A stretch of 64,000 nt of DNA from Clostridium_AM sp963780135 (GCA_963780135.1 CAWAAR010000003.1:806001-870000), one strand, 5' to 3'. Shown: positions 53,708 through 62,100, numbered from the stretch's first letter. A program made the numbers and translations. The notes: generated by a model from the sequence alone, not told the origin.

Positions 53708-54128
53708 ATGATAATAACTTATGATTTTGGACATGGAACAGGTGAGGATAGAGGGGCAGAAGGTTATAGAAATGAGGAACATGACTGCAGTATTGATTGA
53801 ACCATTCTTCTGTGATACAAAAAGCGATTGTGATAAATACGATCAGGAAAAATTGGCTACATCTATAGTAAAAGGTATTACAGGACAAACAGTATCAAAC
53901 CAGCCACAAATTACTGCACCAATTCAAGTAGTATCAAAGTATGCTGAAACTATTCCTGAAGGAGTATTTCAGGTACCAGGGACTAAAGCATATATTGAGC
54001 CACGAACTGATGGAGGAATTGGGATACATCTAGACAGAGGAAACTATTTTGTTATGAAAAAAGGTGAAATTTTAGTTTATTGGAATGATAACAATGGTCA
54101 TGGTGGAAGTAAAAAAATATCTGGTTAG
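53708..54128 (+). pseudogene. N-acetylmuramoyl-L-alanine amidase, internal deletion
   Basis: The N-terminus ITYDFGHGTGEDRGAEGYRN is the metal-binding start of a type 3 amidase (endolysin), but after 30 codons it runs into TGA 53798. In another frame the C-terminus continues MRNMTAVLIEPFFCDTKSDC. The central part with the other zinc ligand and the catalytic Glu is missing, so a deletion of about 300-400 bp, out of frame, joined the two near 53770. A C-terminal SH3-like region follows. Confidence 0.8.
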
Positions 54129-54195
54129 TAAAAGAGCTGTTAAGGCTCTTTTTAAATTATCAAAAATAAAAACAAAATTTTAGGAGGAAAATAAT

Positions 54196-54653
54196 ATGTT
54201 AAGCAATGAAGTGGCAAGTATAATTTCACAGGGAGTATTAAGTATTTTAGGAGCTTTAGCTTCTTATGGTGTAACAGTAGGAATTGCTTATCTTAAAAAG
54301 AAAAAGGAAGTTCTTATCAAGCAAATAGGAATTGATCAGTATAATGAAGATTATAAGATGGCACAGGACATTTATTATATAGCAGAGCAGCAATTTAAAT
54401 TTGTACCACAAGCAGCAGAACAAAAAAGAAGGAATTTGATAAACTCTTAGTTGAAAAAATTCCAGGAATATCTCAGGAAGAACTGGACCATTTTAGAGAA
54501 GCTATTTGTGGAAAAATAAATTCAGAGGTTAAGGATGCACAACTTTTGGCTCCTGCGTTTGATTCAAGCAAAGATATAGCTGATGTGATGGAAATTAATA
54601 ATGTACAGGATAATAATGGAACTATTGATACAACAAGTACAGTAATACAATAA
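54196..54653 (+). pseudogene. Phage holin (LL-H type), frameshifted as sequenced
   Basis: ATG 54196 follows AGGAGG. The protein has one N-terminal transmembrane helix (IISQGVLSILGALASYGVTV), then a helical tail. The frame breaks at an A6 run (54422-54427); with A7 it goes on KEFDKLLVEKIPGISQEELD to TAA 54653, about 152 residues. A homopolymer sequence error or real mutation are both possible. It ends the lysis module. Confidence 0.75.
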
Positions 54654-54663
54654 TAACTTAAAG

Positions 54664-54700
54664 TATAGTGGCTCTTAATAGTGGCCACTATATATTTTTT
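54664..54700 (+). terminator. Terminator of the lysis module
   Basis: TATAGTGG (54664-54671) and CCACTATA (54685-54692) form the stem, followed by TATTTTTTT. Confidence 0.85.
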
Positions 54701-54746
54701 TACTTTTTAACCGAACATATGTTTATAAATGAAAGGATGATGTATA

Positions 54747-55499
54747 ATGTTAAATCCACCAATTCCTCGTGTTGGAGGAAAATCAAAATTAAGAAAAGCT
54801 ATAATAGAAATGATACCAGAGCATACTTGTTATGTTGAATTATTTTTTGGTGCAGGATGGGTTTATTTTGGGAAGGAACCTAGTAAAGTTGAAGTTATTA
54901 ATGATATAGATAAAGAGCTGATAAATTTATTTAAAATGATTAAATATCATTCACCAGAAATAGAAAGGCAGCTGCAATATGAATTTTCAGGAAGAGGCGT
55001 ATTTGAAGAATATAAAAATTGTACTATAGAATATTTAACGGAAATACATAGAGCGGTAAGGTTTTTGTATATTATTACTCAAAGTTTTGCTGGAAGGGGA
55101 AAAAACTTTGGTTATGGAACAACCGGTAAACCATCACCCCATATTTTTAATAATGACCTTAATAAAATTAGAGAACGACTTAGAAATACTTATGTAGAAA
55201 ATCTAAGTTTTGAAAAAATTATTAGAAAATATGATAGAAAACATACTTTCTTTTTTGCAGATCCTCCTTACTTTGAAACATGTGGTTATGAAAACAAATT
55301 TACTGAAACTGATCATATAAAATTAAGAGATTTATTAAAAAATATAAAAGGCAAATTTTTACTAACCCTTAATGACCATGAAAAAGTAAGAGAATGGTAT
55401 AAAGATTTTAATATAATTGAAACTGAGGTTGGTTATTCAATTTGTAAAGATAGAAAAGGAAAAGGAAAGTATAAGGAATTAATAATTACCAACTATTAA
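54747..55499 (+). CDS. DNA adenine methylase (Dam-like, D12 class)
   Basis: The 250-residue enzyme has the SAM motif ELFFGAGWVYF (about 32-42) and the catalytic FADPPYFET (about 172-180), in the order of D12 class N6-adenine methyltransferases. Phages use such orphan enzymes to evade host restriction. The target sequence is unknown. AAAGGATG precedes the ATG. It is intact, between the decayed lysis genes and the att scar. Confidence 0.9.
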   Translation: MLNPPIPRVGGKSKLRKAIIEMIPEHTCYVELFFGAGWVYFGKEPSKVEVINDIDKELINLFKMIKYHSPEIERQLQYEFSGRGVFEEYKNCTIEYLTEIHRAVRFLYIITQSFAGRGKNFGYGTTGKPSPHIFNNDLNKIRERLRNTYVENLSFEKIIRKYDRKHTFFFADPPYFETCGYENKFTETDHIKLRDLLKNIKGKFLLTLNDHEKVREWYKDFNIIETEVGYSICKDRKGKGKYKELIITNY

Positions 55500-55544
55500 A
55501 TTTTCAGGTTAAATTCTAGGAGATTTTTTACTATAATAGTAAGT

Positions 55545-55581
55545 CAAAAAATAAAAAATCCACACTTTTTTAAAAGTGTGG
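55545..55581 (-). terminator. Terminator of the tRNA-Leu fragment
   Basis: Read on the minus strand, CCACACTTTT-AA-AAAAGTGTGG (55560-55581) is followed by ATTTTTTATTTTT. It lies eight bases after the tRNA CCA end. Confidence 0.85.
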
Positions 55582-55588
55582 ATACTGA

Positions 55589-55640
55589 TGGTGCCGAAGG
55601 CGGGACTTGAACCCGCACGAGTGTGACCTCGACGGATTTT
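55589..55640 (-). other. tRNA-Leu(CAA) 3' fragment, attachment site
   Basis: On the minus strand the sequence runs from an anticodon-loop-like CTCAAAA, through the long variable arm CGAG-GTCACA-CTCG, the T arm GCGGG-TTCAAGT-CCCGC, and CTTCGGC-A-CCA. The long variable arm and discriminator A point to tRNA-Leu, with anticodon CAA. The 5' half is absent and upstream sequence does not pair with the anticodon stem. It is the scar of integration into a tRNA-Leu gene. The intact copy should be at the other end of the element. Confidence 0.85.
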
Positions 55641-55827
55641 GAGTTGTATGGGTGGTATTTTAAGGTAAATTAGTATGTGTTAATATGTACCTAAAAGCTA
55701 GATAAATCAAGGCATACCAGGAAAAGCTTGTATTAATAAAAACCCGTATATTTTAGTGTGTTTTAATACATATGTTTGCAAAATGTTAGCAGTATTTGCA
55801 GGGGTGACTTTTGGTTAGCAAAAATTT

Positions 55828-55850
55828 AAAGCCTTTAATATTAAGGCTTT
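55828..55850. repeat. Small hairpin in the att-proximal gap
   Basis: AAAGCCTT and AAGGCTTT with a seven-base loop. Between the tRNA scar and 56287 there is no gene; this hairpin and the repeats at 55972-56083 are the only structures seen. Confidence 0.4.
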
Positions 55851-55971
55851 GCATGTTTAGCATTACGAGGAATTAAAGTTTAACGTGTTTTAGCTAGAAA
55901 ATTTTTATGATATTTTTTTAGGGAGTACGAATTATTATATATTGAGCATAAAGATATAATCCAATAAACAA

Positions 55972-56083
55972 TATAGGTAAAAATGTGGCTCATTGAGTGC
56001 GTAATTCGAAAATATAGGTAAAAAACTAAAAAAATACCTATATTTAATTGAAATGGGTAATTAAGTATGATATATTACCTATA
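55972..56083. repeat. Four TATAGGTAA / TTACCTATA copies
   Basis: TATAGGTAA occurs at 55972-55980 and 56013-56021; the inverse at 56035-56042 (TACCTATA, one base short) and 56075-56083 (TTACCTATA). The second and third form a hairpin. They may be integrase arm sites or repressor sites. Confidence 0.5.
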
Positions 56084-56287
56084 CTATACCAAATAAACAT
56101 ATTCTTATTGATACTATAAATCTAAACGAAACTCCAGAAGATTATGTCCATTTACAAACGTCAGAGGATGATTTGGTATAAATGAATTAGAAGATTTTAT
56201 AATAATGTGTGTAATAACTTTTTAGAAATATAATAACTAAAATAATATTGAGCATTTGCATTAGAATATAAATAGGGGGATAAGAAT

Positions 56288-56698
56288 ATGATAAAAGAAT
56301 ATAGTTTAGAAAGCATATTATCAGGCAGTAATAAATTAAATAAAAAATACGAAAGGATTAGTAATTTAGCAAAGGACTTGTTAAGAAGAAGTGTAGATTT
56401 TGGGTTAAAGAATAATATTTCAATTAATAATCCAGATATGGAAGAATACAGGTATACTGTTATGGGACCAAATAACAGAGGTGAACGTGTAGAAAGAAAT
56501 TTTGTATTAATAAGACCGTTGCAAAATGAATTAAGTTTTCATATTTGGAGAAATGAATATAAAGTAGATTTAAAAAATTTAGAGTACACTGCTGCTAAGC
56601 ATAATGGGCCAGATTGGATTGTATTAAAAGCAGATACACAGGAAAAGCTTAATTTAATTTTTGAAATTATTTTGGAACTATATAATAATGCTTATTAG
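56288..56698 (+). CDS. Hypothetical phage cargo protein (136 aa)
   Basis: The protein is not recognised. It has a helical N-terminus (residues 1-45), a beta-rich middle (YRYTVMGPNNRGERVERNFV) and a helical C-terminus (DTQEKLNLIFEIILELYNNA). No signal peptide or membrane helix is seen. AGGGGGAT precedes the ATG. It is the first cargo gene after the att scar and lies 52 bases before the alpha-CTD-like gene. Confidence 0.65.
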   Translation: MIKEYSLESILSGSNKLNKKYERISNLAKDLLRRSVDFGLKNNISINNPDMEEYRYTVMGPNNRGERVERNFVLIRPLQNELSFHIWRNEYKVDLKNLEYTAAKHNGPDWIVLKADTQEKLNLIFEIILELYNNAY

Positions 56699-56750
56699 CG
56701 TATATGAAAAATTTGTAGCATTTAATTGAAGTAGTTGGAGGATTTCTTAT

Positions 56751-57488
56751 ATGACTAATATTAATTTGAAAAATTTAAAGATTGTACATAAATTTAGAGA
56801 AGGTAAAACATATGAAGAATTATCTAGAGAATATAATATATGTTATTCAACAATCGGCTGTATAATTAAAAAATATGAACAATTTGAAGCTTACTGCAGT
56901 AAGATGGAAAGATTAAAAACAAAAAATGAAATAAATGAAGAAACCAAGTTATATGATTTATCTAAATTATTAAAGTTTGATAACCGCAGTATTAATGCTT
57001 TAGTTTATAAAAACATTAAGAGTATAGATGAGCTTTTATCATTAAGTGAAGAAGATATTTATGCAATAAGAAATCTTGGAAAAGTAAGTCAAAAACACAT
57101 AAAAAAATGTATAAGTGAGTACAAAGAAAAAATGATTCATCATCCTAATATAAATAGAATAGGTAGTGATAATACAAAACAAATAACAAAGGATCTTGAA
57201 GAACCAACAATTGAAAACTCAGTAATTGAGCCAGAAATAAGTATAAAAGCTAATAGAGAATATATTTATAAACTTATTAAAGCTGTAGATGATGGACAAG
57301 TAGATTCAAGATTTTTGCAAAAAGAAATAACCAAAGAATTTGATAGAATAGAAAATATAAACAAAGAACTATTAAGGACTTTAATAAATTTACAAAGGGC
57401 TAGGAATATGCCTTGGGCGGATGAAAATAATCGGTATAAAGTAGAAATGGAATGTCGGTTAGAAGAAATTTTAAGTATGTATAAATAA
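56751..57488 (+). CDS. Helix-turn-helix protein with an RNA polymerase alpha-CTD-like domain
   Basis: The 245-residue protein has a helix-turn-helix at about 17-42 (GKTYEELSREYNICYSTIGC). Residues about 67-125 (LSKLLKFDNRSINALVYKNI, SIDELLSLSEEDIYAIRNLG, KVSQKHIKKCI) follow the alpha-CTD fold closely, including the RNLGK loop that contacts UP DNA. The C-terminal 80 residues are helical. It may bind host promoters or imitate alpha-CTD; this is inference. TTGGAGG precedes the ATG. Confidence 0.7.
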   Translation: MTNINLKNLKIVHKFREGKTYEELSREYNICYSTIGCIIKKYEQFEAYCSKMERLKTKNEINEETKLYDLSKLLKFDNRSINALVYKNIKSIDELLSLSEEDIYAIRNLGKVSQKHIKKCISEYKEKMIHHPNINRIGSDNTKQITKDLEEPTIENSVIEPEISIKANREYIYKLIKAVDDGQVDSRFLQKEITKEFDRIENINKELLRTLINLQRARNMPWADENNRYKVEMECRLEEILSMYK

Positions 57489-57623
57489 GCATTAGATTAC
57501 ATTTGAATATCAATATAATAGATGTTCAAAAACAGTGGCTGGAGTCTTTATGAAATAAAGTTTAATAATTAAAATCAAACAAATGCTGTAAAAACATAGA
57601 CATAAAAGACAAATTAATCAGAT

Positions 57624-57670
57624 AAAATAGATACTTATTAATGATATATTTATTAATAAGTATCTATTTT
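57624..57670. terminator. Perfect 19-bp hairpin before the XRE gene
   Basis: Arms 57624-57642 and 57652-57670 (starting AAAATAGATACTTATTAAT) are exact reverse complements around a nine-base loop. It isolates the next promoter from the upstream cargo genes. Confidence 0.75.
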
Positions 57671-57671
57671 A

Positions 57672-57701
57672 TTGACTGTAATCAATGAAAATGAGTATAA
57701 T
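57672..57701 (+). promoter_or_regulatory. Sigma-A promoter of the XRE-ImmA-PIN cassette
   Basis: TTGACT (57672-57677) and TATAAT (57696-57701) are separated by 18 bases, about 24 bp before the gene start. It is one of the strongest promoters in the prophage. Confidence 0.75.
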
Positions 57702-57724
57702 ATAGATAAAAGGGAGGAATGTTT

Positions 57725-58102
57725 ATGTTAAGTACAAACGAAATAATAGGAAGAAATATTTTAAATATATTAAATGAAAAAGACATAAAACAAACTCAAT
57801 TAGCAGAAAAATTAGGAGTTACAAAACAAACTTTAAACAAGATAATCCATGGAAGAAGAAACATTTCAATAGATGAAATAAAAAAAATATGTAATATTTT
57901 ATCTGTACCTATGGAAAGACTTACGGATGAAGATGATTTAAAAGAAGAACAGACAGAGCCTATAAAATTTTTTATGGGAGAAGTTAACAGCAAAGAAGCT
58001 AAGTGTGGATTAGTGCATGCACAAAAGATTATGGATATGATTCTTTTTCACAGTGAAATTCAAGAGAAGAAGGCAGTACTTCAGGAAGTGTGGGATGATT
58101 AA
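57725..58102 (+). CDS. XRE family regulator, first gene of a three-gene cassette
   Basis: The 125-residue protein has a Cro/C1-type helix-turn-helix at about 17-60 (QTQLAEKLGVTKQTLNKIIH) and a C-terminal half without known fold. GGAGG at 57713-57717 is seven bases before ATG 57725. Its stop overlaps the ATG of the protease gene. Xre partners of ImmA-type proteases are usually repressors cleaved under stress. Confidence 0.88.
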   Translation: MLSTNEIIGRNILNILNEKDIKQTQLAEKLGVTKQTLNKIIHGRRNISIDEIKKICNILSVPMERLTDEDDLKEEQTEPIKFFMGEVNSKEAKCGLVHAQKIMDMILFHSEIQEKKAVLQEVWDD

Positions 58103-58923
58103 TGCATGATTTAATTAGTAGAAGTATATTTAATAGAAGTAAGGATATTTATGATAAATTGGAAGAGGGGGCTATTTCATTCTTAACTAAATATTTTGGA
58201 ACTGGGGAAAGGATGATTATCCAAGACGATATATTTAGTGTTATTATGAATTACTGTCCTGAACTCAAATTATTAATGTATCCAATTGAAGATAATGAAA
58301 TATGTGGTTTTGTATGTAATTACAAGGGACAAATTTTTATGTATATAAATACCTACCTTCCATTAGAAAAACAAATATTTACAGCAGCTCATGAACTATA
58401 TCATTTAAAATATAATAAAGAACAGTTAGATAAGTATTATAGTCACTTAGTGAAGAGTATAGACTTAGGAAACGACATTGAAGAAAAGGCAAATCTTTTT
58501 GCAGCATTATTATTAGTTCCAACCAATTCTTTAAAAAAGCAAATAGAACTTCTAAAGATTGATAAGAGCAAATTAAGTGTTTTAGATATTATAAAACTTA
58601 TGGATGTTTTTGCGGTACCTTATAAAACTATTGTTTTACGTCTATTTGAAATAGAATTTATAGATGTAAAAAAAGCGGATGAACTACTGAAAATTCCGGA
58701 TAGGGATGAAAATGAAGGGATTTTATATGAAATAAGTAAGTATGAAACAGCTGTAAGGTGGCAAAAAAGAACAAATGATATTAGATATGATAATTTAAAG
58801 GCATTAATAATAGATAATAATTCAGAGGAATTAGTACCTGTCATGAAAGCTAAAGATGATATTGAATATATTACCAGAAACATTGATGATATTTATAGAG
58901 AGCTTGGTGAAAAAATTGATTAA
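58102..58923 (+). CDS. ImmA/IrrE family metallopeptidase
   Basis: The 273-residue protein has the zinc motif HELYH in TAAHELYHLKYNK (about 95-107), and the downstream EEKANLFAALLLVP with the third ligand. COG2856 proteases often cut Xre repressors, as ImmA does in ICEBs1. Its ATG overlaps the Xre stop and its end overlaps the next gene by 17 bases. Residues 190-273 are an extra region. Confidence 0.88.
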   Translation: MHDLISRSIFNRSKDIYDKLEEGAISFLTKYFGTGERMIIQDDIFSVIMNYCPELKLLMYPIEDNEICGFVCNYKGQIFMYINTYLPLEKQIFTAAHELYHLKYNKEQLDKYYSHLVKSIDLGNDIEEKANLFAALLLVPTNSLKKQIELLKIDKSKLSVLDIIKLMDVFAVPYKTIVLRLFEIEFIDVKKADELLKIPDRDENEGILYEISKYETAVRWQKRTNDIRYDNLKALIIDNNSEELVPVMKAKDDIEYITRNIDDIYRELGEKID

Positions 58924-59719
58924 ACTTGGTACAACTGTTTTGGACACAGACTCTATAATAAAAACTTCTATAACTTTAGATGGAGAAAAAGAATCTTTAT
59001 TAGAAAAATTTTTAAAATTAGAAGGTATGTATTATATTCATGCTCACATACACAATGAAGTTGAATGGCCGAAAAAATCAAAGAAGTTGTTAGATATGCT
59101 AATAGAAAAAGGAACTATAAAGGTGTTGTCTGATAAGGATTTAATAGAGATGCTTAAAGAAAATTATACAATGCCATATAGAACATTTTTAAGCAATTTA
59201 AAAGTTTGCTGTAGCATATTCAATACAAAGTATTATGATGACTATTATATGGAGTTAGAAAAATTAAATCTTAAAAATTTGCAGATAAATGAGTTTTTAA
59301 TAGAACTTAAAGTTATTGAAGATAAAATATTAGAAAATTGTAAAAATAACAAGATTCCTTCAAATTTAGGAGAATTAAAAACAGCGCTAATGTCATCCAT
59401 TTTGTATATAGTTAAGAATACAAAGGTGAATGTTTTTGTATCTGATGATAGAAGAGCTAGAAGATGTATGGTTATTGGGTATAGCAATGAGTATTATAGT
59501 TTAAAGGCTCTTAGTGTTTTAGGAATTTTTTATATTCTTAGAAATACTTTAGATAAGGAAAAAGCTACTGCATATATAAATGAGTTACCTCAAGTTAATT
59601 TTAAAATATATGATAACAAAAATAACATGATTAAAAAAAGTGGAGAATATATAGTTGATTTGTTATATGCGGGAAAGCTTGTTTTATATAAAGATGGTAA
59701 TATGAAATTAGTAGATTAA
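58907..59719 (+). CDS. PIN-like nuclease domain protein
   Basis: The 270-residue protein starts with GTG 58907, inside the ImmA gene. TTVLDTDSIIKT (Asp13/Asp15), HNEVEW (Glu51/53), LGELKTA (Glu156) and VFVSDDRRARRCMV (Asp180/181) follow the order of PIN nuclease acidic residues. About 100 residues are inserted between the second and third motifs. PIN proteins cut RNA and are common toxins. It is a new-looking arrangement with ImmA. A terminator follows. Confidence 0.7.
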   Translation: MKKLIKLGTTVLDTDSIIKTSITLDGEKESLLEKFLKLEGMYYIHAHIHNEVEWPKKSKKLLDMLIEKGTIKVLSDKDLIEMLKENYTMPYRTFLSNLKVCCSIFNTKYYDDYYMELEKLNLKNLQINEFLIELKVIEDKILENCKNNKIPSNLGELKTALMSSILYIVKNTKVNVFVSDDRRARRCMVIGYSNEYYSLKALSVLGIFYILRNTLDKEKATAYINELPQVNFKIYDNKNNMIKKSGEYIVDLLYAGKLVLYKDGNMKLVD

Positions 59720-59766
59720 AAAATTATTAAGGAATTTAAAGCATTGTTAAAAAATGAATATCTAAT

Positions 59767-59798
59767 AAACCAGTACTTAGAGTAAGAAGTACTGGTTT
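59767..59798. terminator. Bidirectional terminator between the cassette and integrase
   Basis: AAACCAGTACTT (59767-59778) and AAGTACTGGTTT (59787-59798) form a perfect stem between convergent genes. Confidence 0.8.
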
Positions 59799-59802
59799 AT
59801 AA

Positions 59803-60918
59803 TTATTTATAGATAACATCATCTAACTTATTCGCTGCATCTTTATTCATATCTTTAAGCACATGAGAATATAAATCCATAGTTATACTAATACTGCTGT
59901 GACCAAGTCTTGAAGATGCTACTTTAGGAGCGGTACCAGATAGAAGCATTAATGTTGCATTGGTATGCCTTAAATCATGAAATCTAATATGTGGTATATC
60001 AAGTCTTTTTATAAAGTCACCAAAGGCATGAGAAAAAGTAGAGGTATTTAGTGATTCACCAGTATCTTTTGTACACACTAAATTATGATTATTATTATAT
60101 TCTCCATAGGAGCGTACTTTAAGTTCTAGCTGCCTTTTTTTATGCTCTTTTAGAAGTTTTAAAAGATGAATAGGTGCTGAAACACTTCGTGCACTTCCTT
60201 CTGTTTTAGGCTCCTTGAATATAAGTTCAGTTCCAGCTCTAACTAAAGTTTGTTCTATGGTTATAATTTCATTATCAAAATCTACATCAGACCACCTAAG
60301 GCCTAATATTTCACCAAGTCTTAAGCCTAACGCTAGGGCAAGATTCACAGGTACTTCAAATCGAGTATTATTAACAGCAGTTAAAAGTTTTTTTACTTGT
60401 TTTGGTTCTAAAACTACAGCGTGATATTTTTGAGCTTTTGGAGCTTCAACCATGTCCGCTGGATTTTTACTTATTAGCTGCATTTTCCAAGCATAGTCTA
60501 AGGCTTTTCTTAAAACTCTATGATGTTGTAATAAGGTTTTTCCTGAAAGAGTTTTAAACTTTTCATTGTAATACTTTTGTATATGAAGTGGTTGAAGTTT
60601 TTGTAATTCTATTTCTCCAAGAGAAGGTATTAAGTGAAGTTCTAGTATTCCTTTATATCCATTATAAGTAGTTGGAGAAAGATTTACAGCGCGAGAATCA
60701 AGCCAAAGGTTAAGAAAAGTTTTTAAATTGGTTTTTTCAGGTATTATAAAATTATTGTTTTCTATTTCAGAAATTTTTTCTGATAAAGCTTTTTCGGCTG
60801 CCTTTTTAGTTTTATAGCCGCTAAACCATCTTTGCCTACGTTTACCAGTTTTTGAATCTCTTCCAATATCTAAAATTATTGAATAAGAACTTCCACGTTT
60901 TGTTATATTACCTCTCAA
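59803..60918 (-). CDS. Phage integrase (tyrosine recombinase)
   Basis: The 371-residue enzyme has an N-terminal AP2-like arm-binding region (GNITKRGSSYSIILDIGRDS), a core-binding SAM-like domain, and a catalytic domain with RLGEILGLRW, HDLRHTNATLML and LGHSSISITMDLYSHV (R..H-x-x-R..H..Y). It starts with TTG after AAGGTG. It is transcribed toward the tRNA-Leu scar 4.2 kb away, as expected for the integrase of this element. Confidence 0.95.
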   Translation of the reverse strand: MRGNITKRGSSYSIILDIGRDSKTGKRRQRWFSGYKTKKAAEKALSEKISEIENNNFIIPEKTNLKTFLNLWLDSRAVNLSPTTYNGYKGILELHLIPSLGEIELQKLQPLHIQKYYNEKFKTLSGKTLLQHHRVLRKALDYAWKMQLISKNPADMVEAPKAQKYHAVVLEPKQVKKLLTAVNNTRFEVPVNLALALGLRLGEILGLRWSDVDFDNEIITIEQTLVRAGTELIFKEPKTEGSARSVSAPIHLLKLLKEHKKRQLELKVRSYGEYNNNHNLVCTKDTGESLNTSTFSHAFGDFIKRLDIPHIRFHDLRHTNATLMLLSGTAPKVASSRLGHSSISITMDLYSHVLKDMNKDAANKLDDVIYK

Positions 60919-61074
60919 ATTTATTCACCTTCTTAATTCATTTGTTTACATGTATTGTCTGTAATAACGACGGATTTTATACAAATTTTTATGAAGACTA
61001 AGATATTATAATAAATTAAACATATTGTACACATATTAATTTTGTGGTTGTTTTTTATTTTATCTGAATATTAT

Positions 61075-61632
61075 TTAAGATTTATTTTTATATTTGTAAC
61101 TAATAAGTTTTAATTGGTTTAATAAATCTAATATAAAATTAGATACTTCTTCTTTACTTAATTTGTGTATATCAATACCGCAAAAATTCATTAATGCAGG
61201 CTGCTGCAATATAAATTTCAGAGCTTCTTCAGGAGTTCCAAATAGATGAGACGAATTATCTTCAGAAGAATTAATGAAATCATATATGTAATTTATATTT
61301 GTAGCAGGATCATGTTTTATATTTTCTCTTATTCTACATACATCATCAGTAGATAAACCATCCAATTGTAATTTAACAAATTTATCTATGTCTTGATTTA
61401 AAATTTCACTGTCTTGAAAAAAACTGATAGAAACTCCACAAGCATTGGCTATTTGATTTAGAAGTACAAAGCTAGGATATGTTCTCCCGGACTCGATATC
61501 TCCAATATAGCTCTGAGATTTACATATATCATTGGATAGCATTTGTTGAGTATAGAGTCTATTAATTTTCTTTGATTTTAGTCTCCTGGCTTCTTTTATT
61601 AATTTGCCTAAACCTTTTTTACTTAGTGTCAA
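61075..61632 (-). CDS. Prophage repressor (XRE family)
   Basis: The 185-residue protein has an N-terminal Cro/C1 helix-turn-helix (YTQQMLSNDICKSQSYIGDI) and a C-terminal helical region. TTG 61632 is eight bases after GGAGG; GTG 61641 overlaps that site. It is divergent from the Cro-like gene and its own promoter contains an AACGT-N5-ACGTT site, consistent with autoregulation. Confidence 0.88.
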   Translation of the reverse strand: MTLSKKGLGKLIKEARRLKSKKINRLYTQQMLSNDICKSQSYIGDIESGRTYPSFVLLNQIANACGVSISFFQDSEILNQDIDKFVKLQLDGLSTDDVCRIRENIKHDPATNINYIYDFINSSEDNSSHLFGTPEEALKFILQQPALMNFCGIDIHKLSKEEVSNFILDLLNQLKLISYKYKNKS

Positions 61633-61671
61633 AAATCCCACCTCCTGAGTATGTAAAGTTTAATTTATTAT

Positions 61672-61701
61672 ATTATAACGTATTAAACGTTAACAAGTCA
61701 A
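61672..61701 (-). promoter_or_regulatory. Repressor promoter with embedded operator
   Basis: On the minus strand TTGACT (plus 61696-61701) and TATAAT (plus 61672-61677) are 18 bases apart. The palindrome AACGT-ATTAA-ACGTT (61677-61691) fills the spacer. A weaker site ATCGT-N6-GCGTT is at 61708-61723. Confidence 0.75.
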
Positions 61702-61781
61702 TAAAATATCGTAAATATGCGTTAAAAACAGAATAAGCTTGATAAATTAAGAAAACAGGTATTTTTACATACATTGTAAAT

Positions 61782-61832
61782 TTGAATACATATATCATTT
61801 AATGTTATATTATGGTTAACGTAAATGACGTT
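61782..61832 (+). promoter_or_regulatory. Cro-gene promoter with operator
   Basis: TTGAAT (61782-61787) and TATATT (61806-61811) are 18 bases apart. AACGT-AAATG-ACGTT (61818-61832) lies at the expected start of transcription, with the same architecture as the operator in the repressor promoter. Confidence 0.65.
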
Positions 61833-61860
61833 TAGCAATTTCAAAGGGAGGTTAAATCTT

Positions 61861-62076
61861 ATGTTAAATGAATTAAGAGTTTTATCCTGGAATAAAAAAA
61901 TAGAAGTATTAAGGGTAATAAACAATTGGACGCAGGAAGAAGCAGCAAAAGAATGCAATACAAATCAAAAGATGTATTGGAATTGGGAAAAGGGTAAAAA
62001 CTACCCCAGGAAAAATAGCCAAATATCAATAGCCAGTGCTTTTAAAGTTAAGGTTGAAGATATATTTCCTGTTTAA
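61861..62076 (+). CDS. Cro-like XRE regulator
   Basis: The 71-residue protein is a single Cro/C1 helix-turn-helix (WTQEEAAKECNTNQKMYWNW). GGGAGG at 61845-61850 sets ATG 61861. It is the first gene of the rightward early operon and presumably counteracts the repressor. Confidence 0.85.
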   Translation: MLNELRVLSWNKKIEVLRVINNWTQEEAAKECNTNQKMYWNWEKGKNYPRKNSQISIASAFKVKVEDIFPV

Positions 62077-62100
62077 AAAATAAAAATTGGGGGAATGGGT

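Noticed and set aside
55640..56287. Gene in the gap right of the tRNA scar
   Set aside because: No frame with start, ribosome site and reasonable length on either strand.
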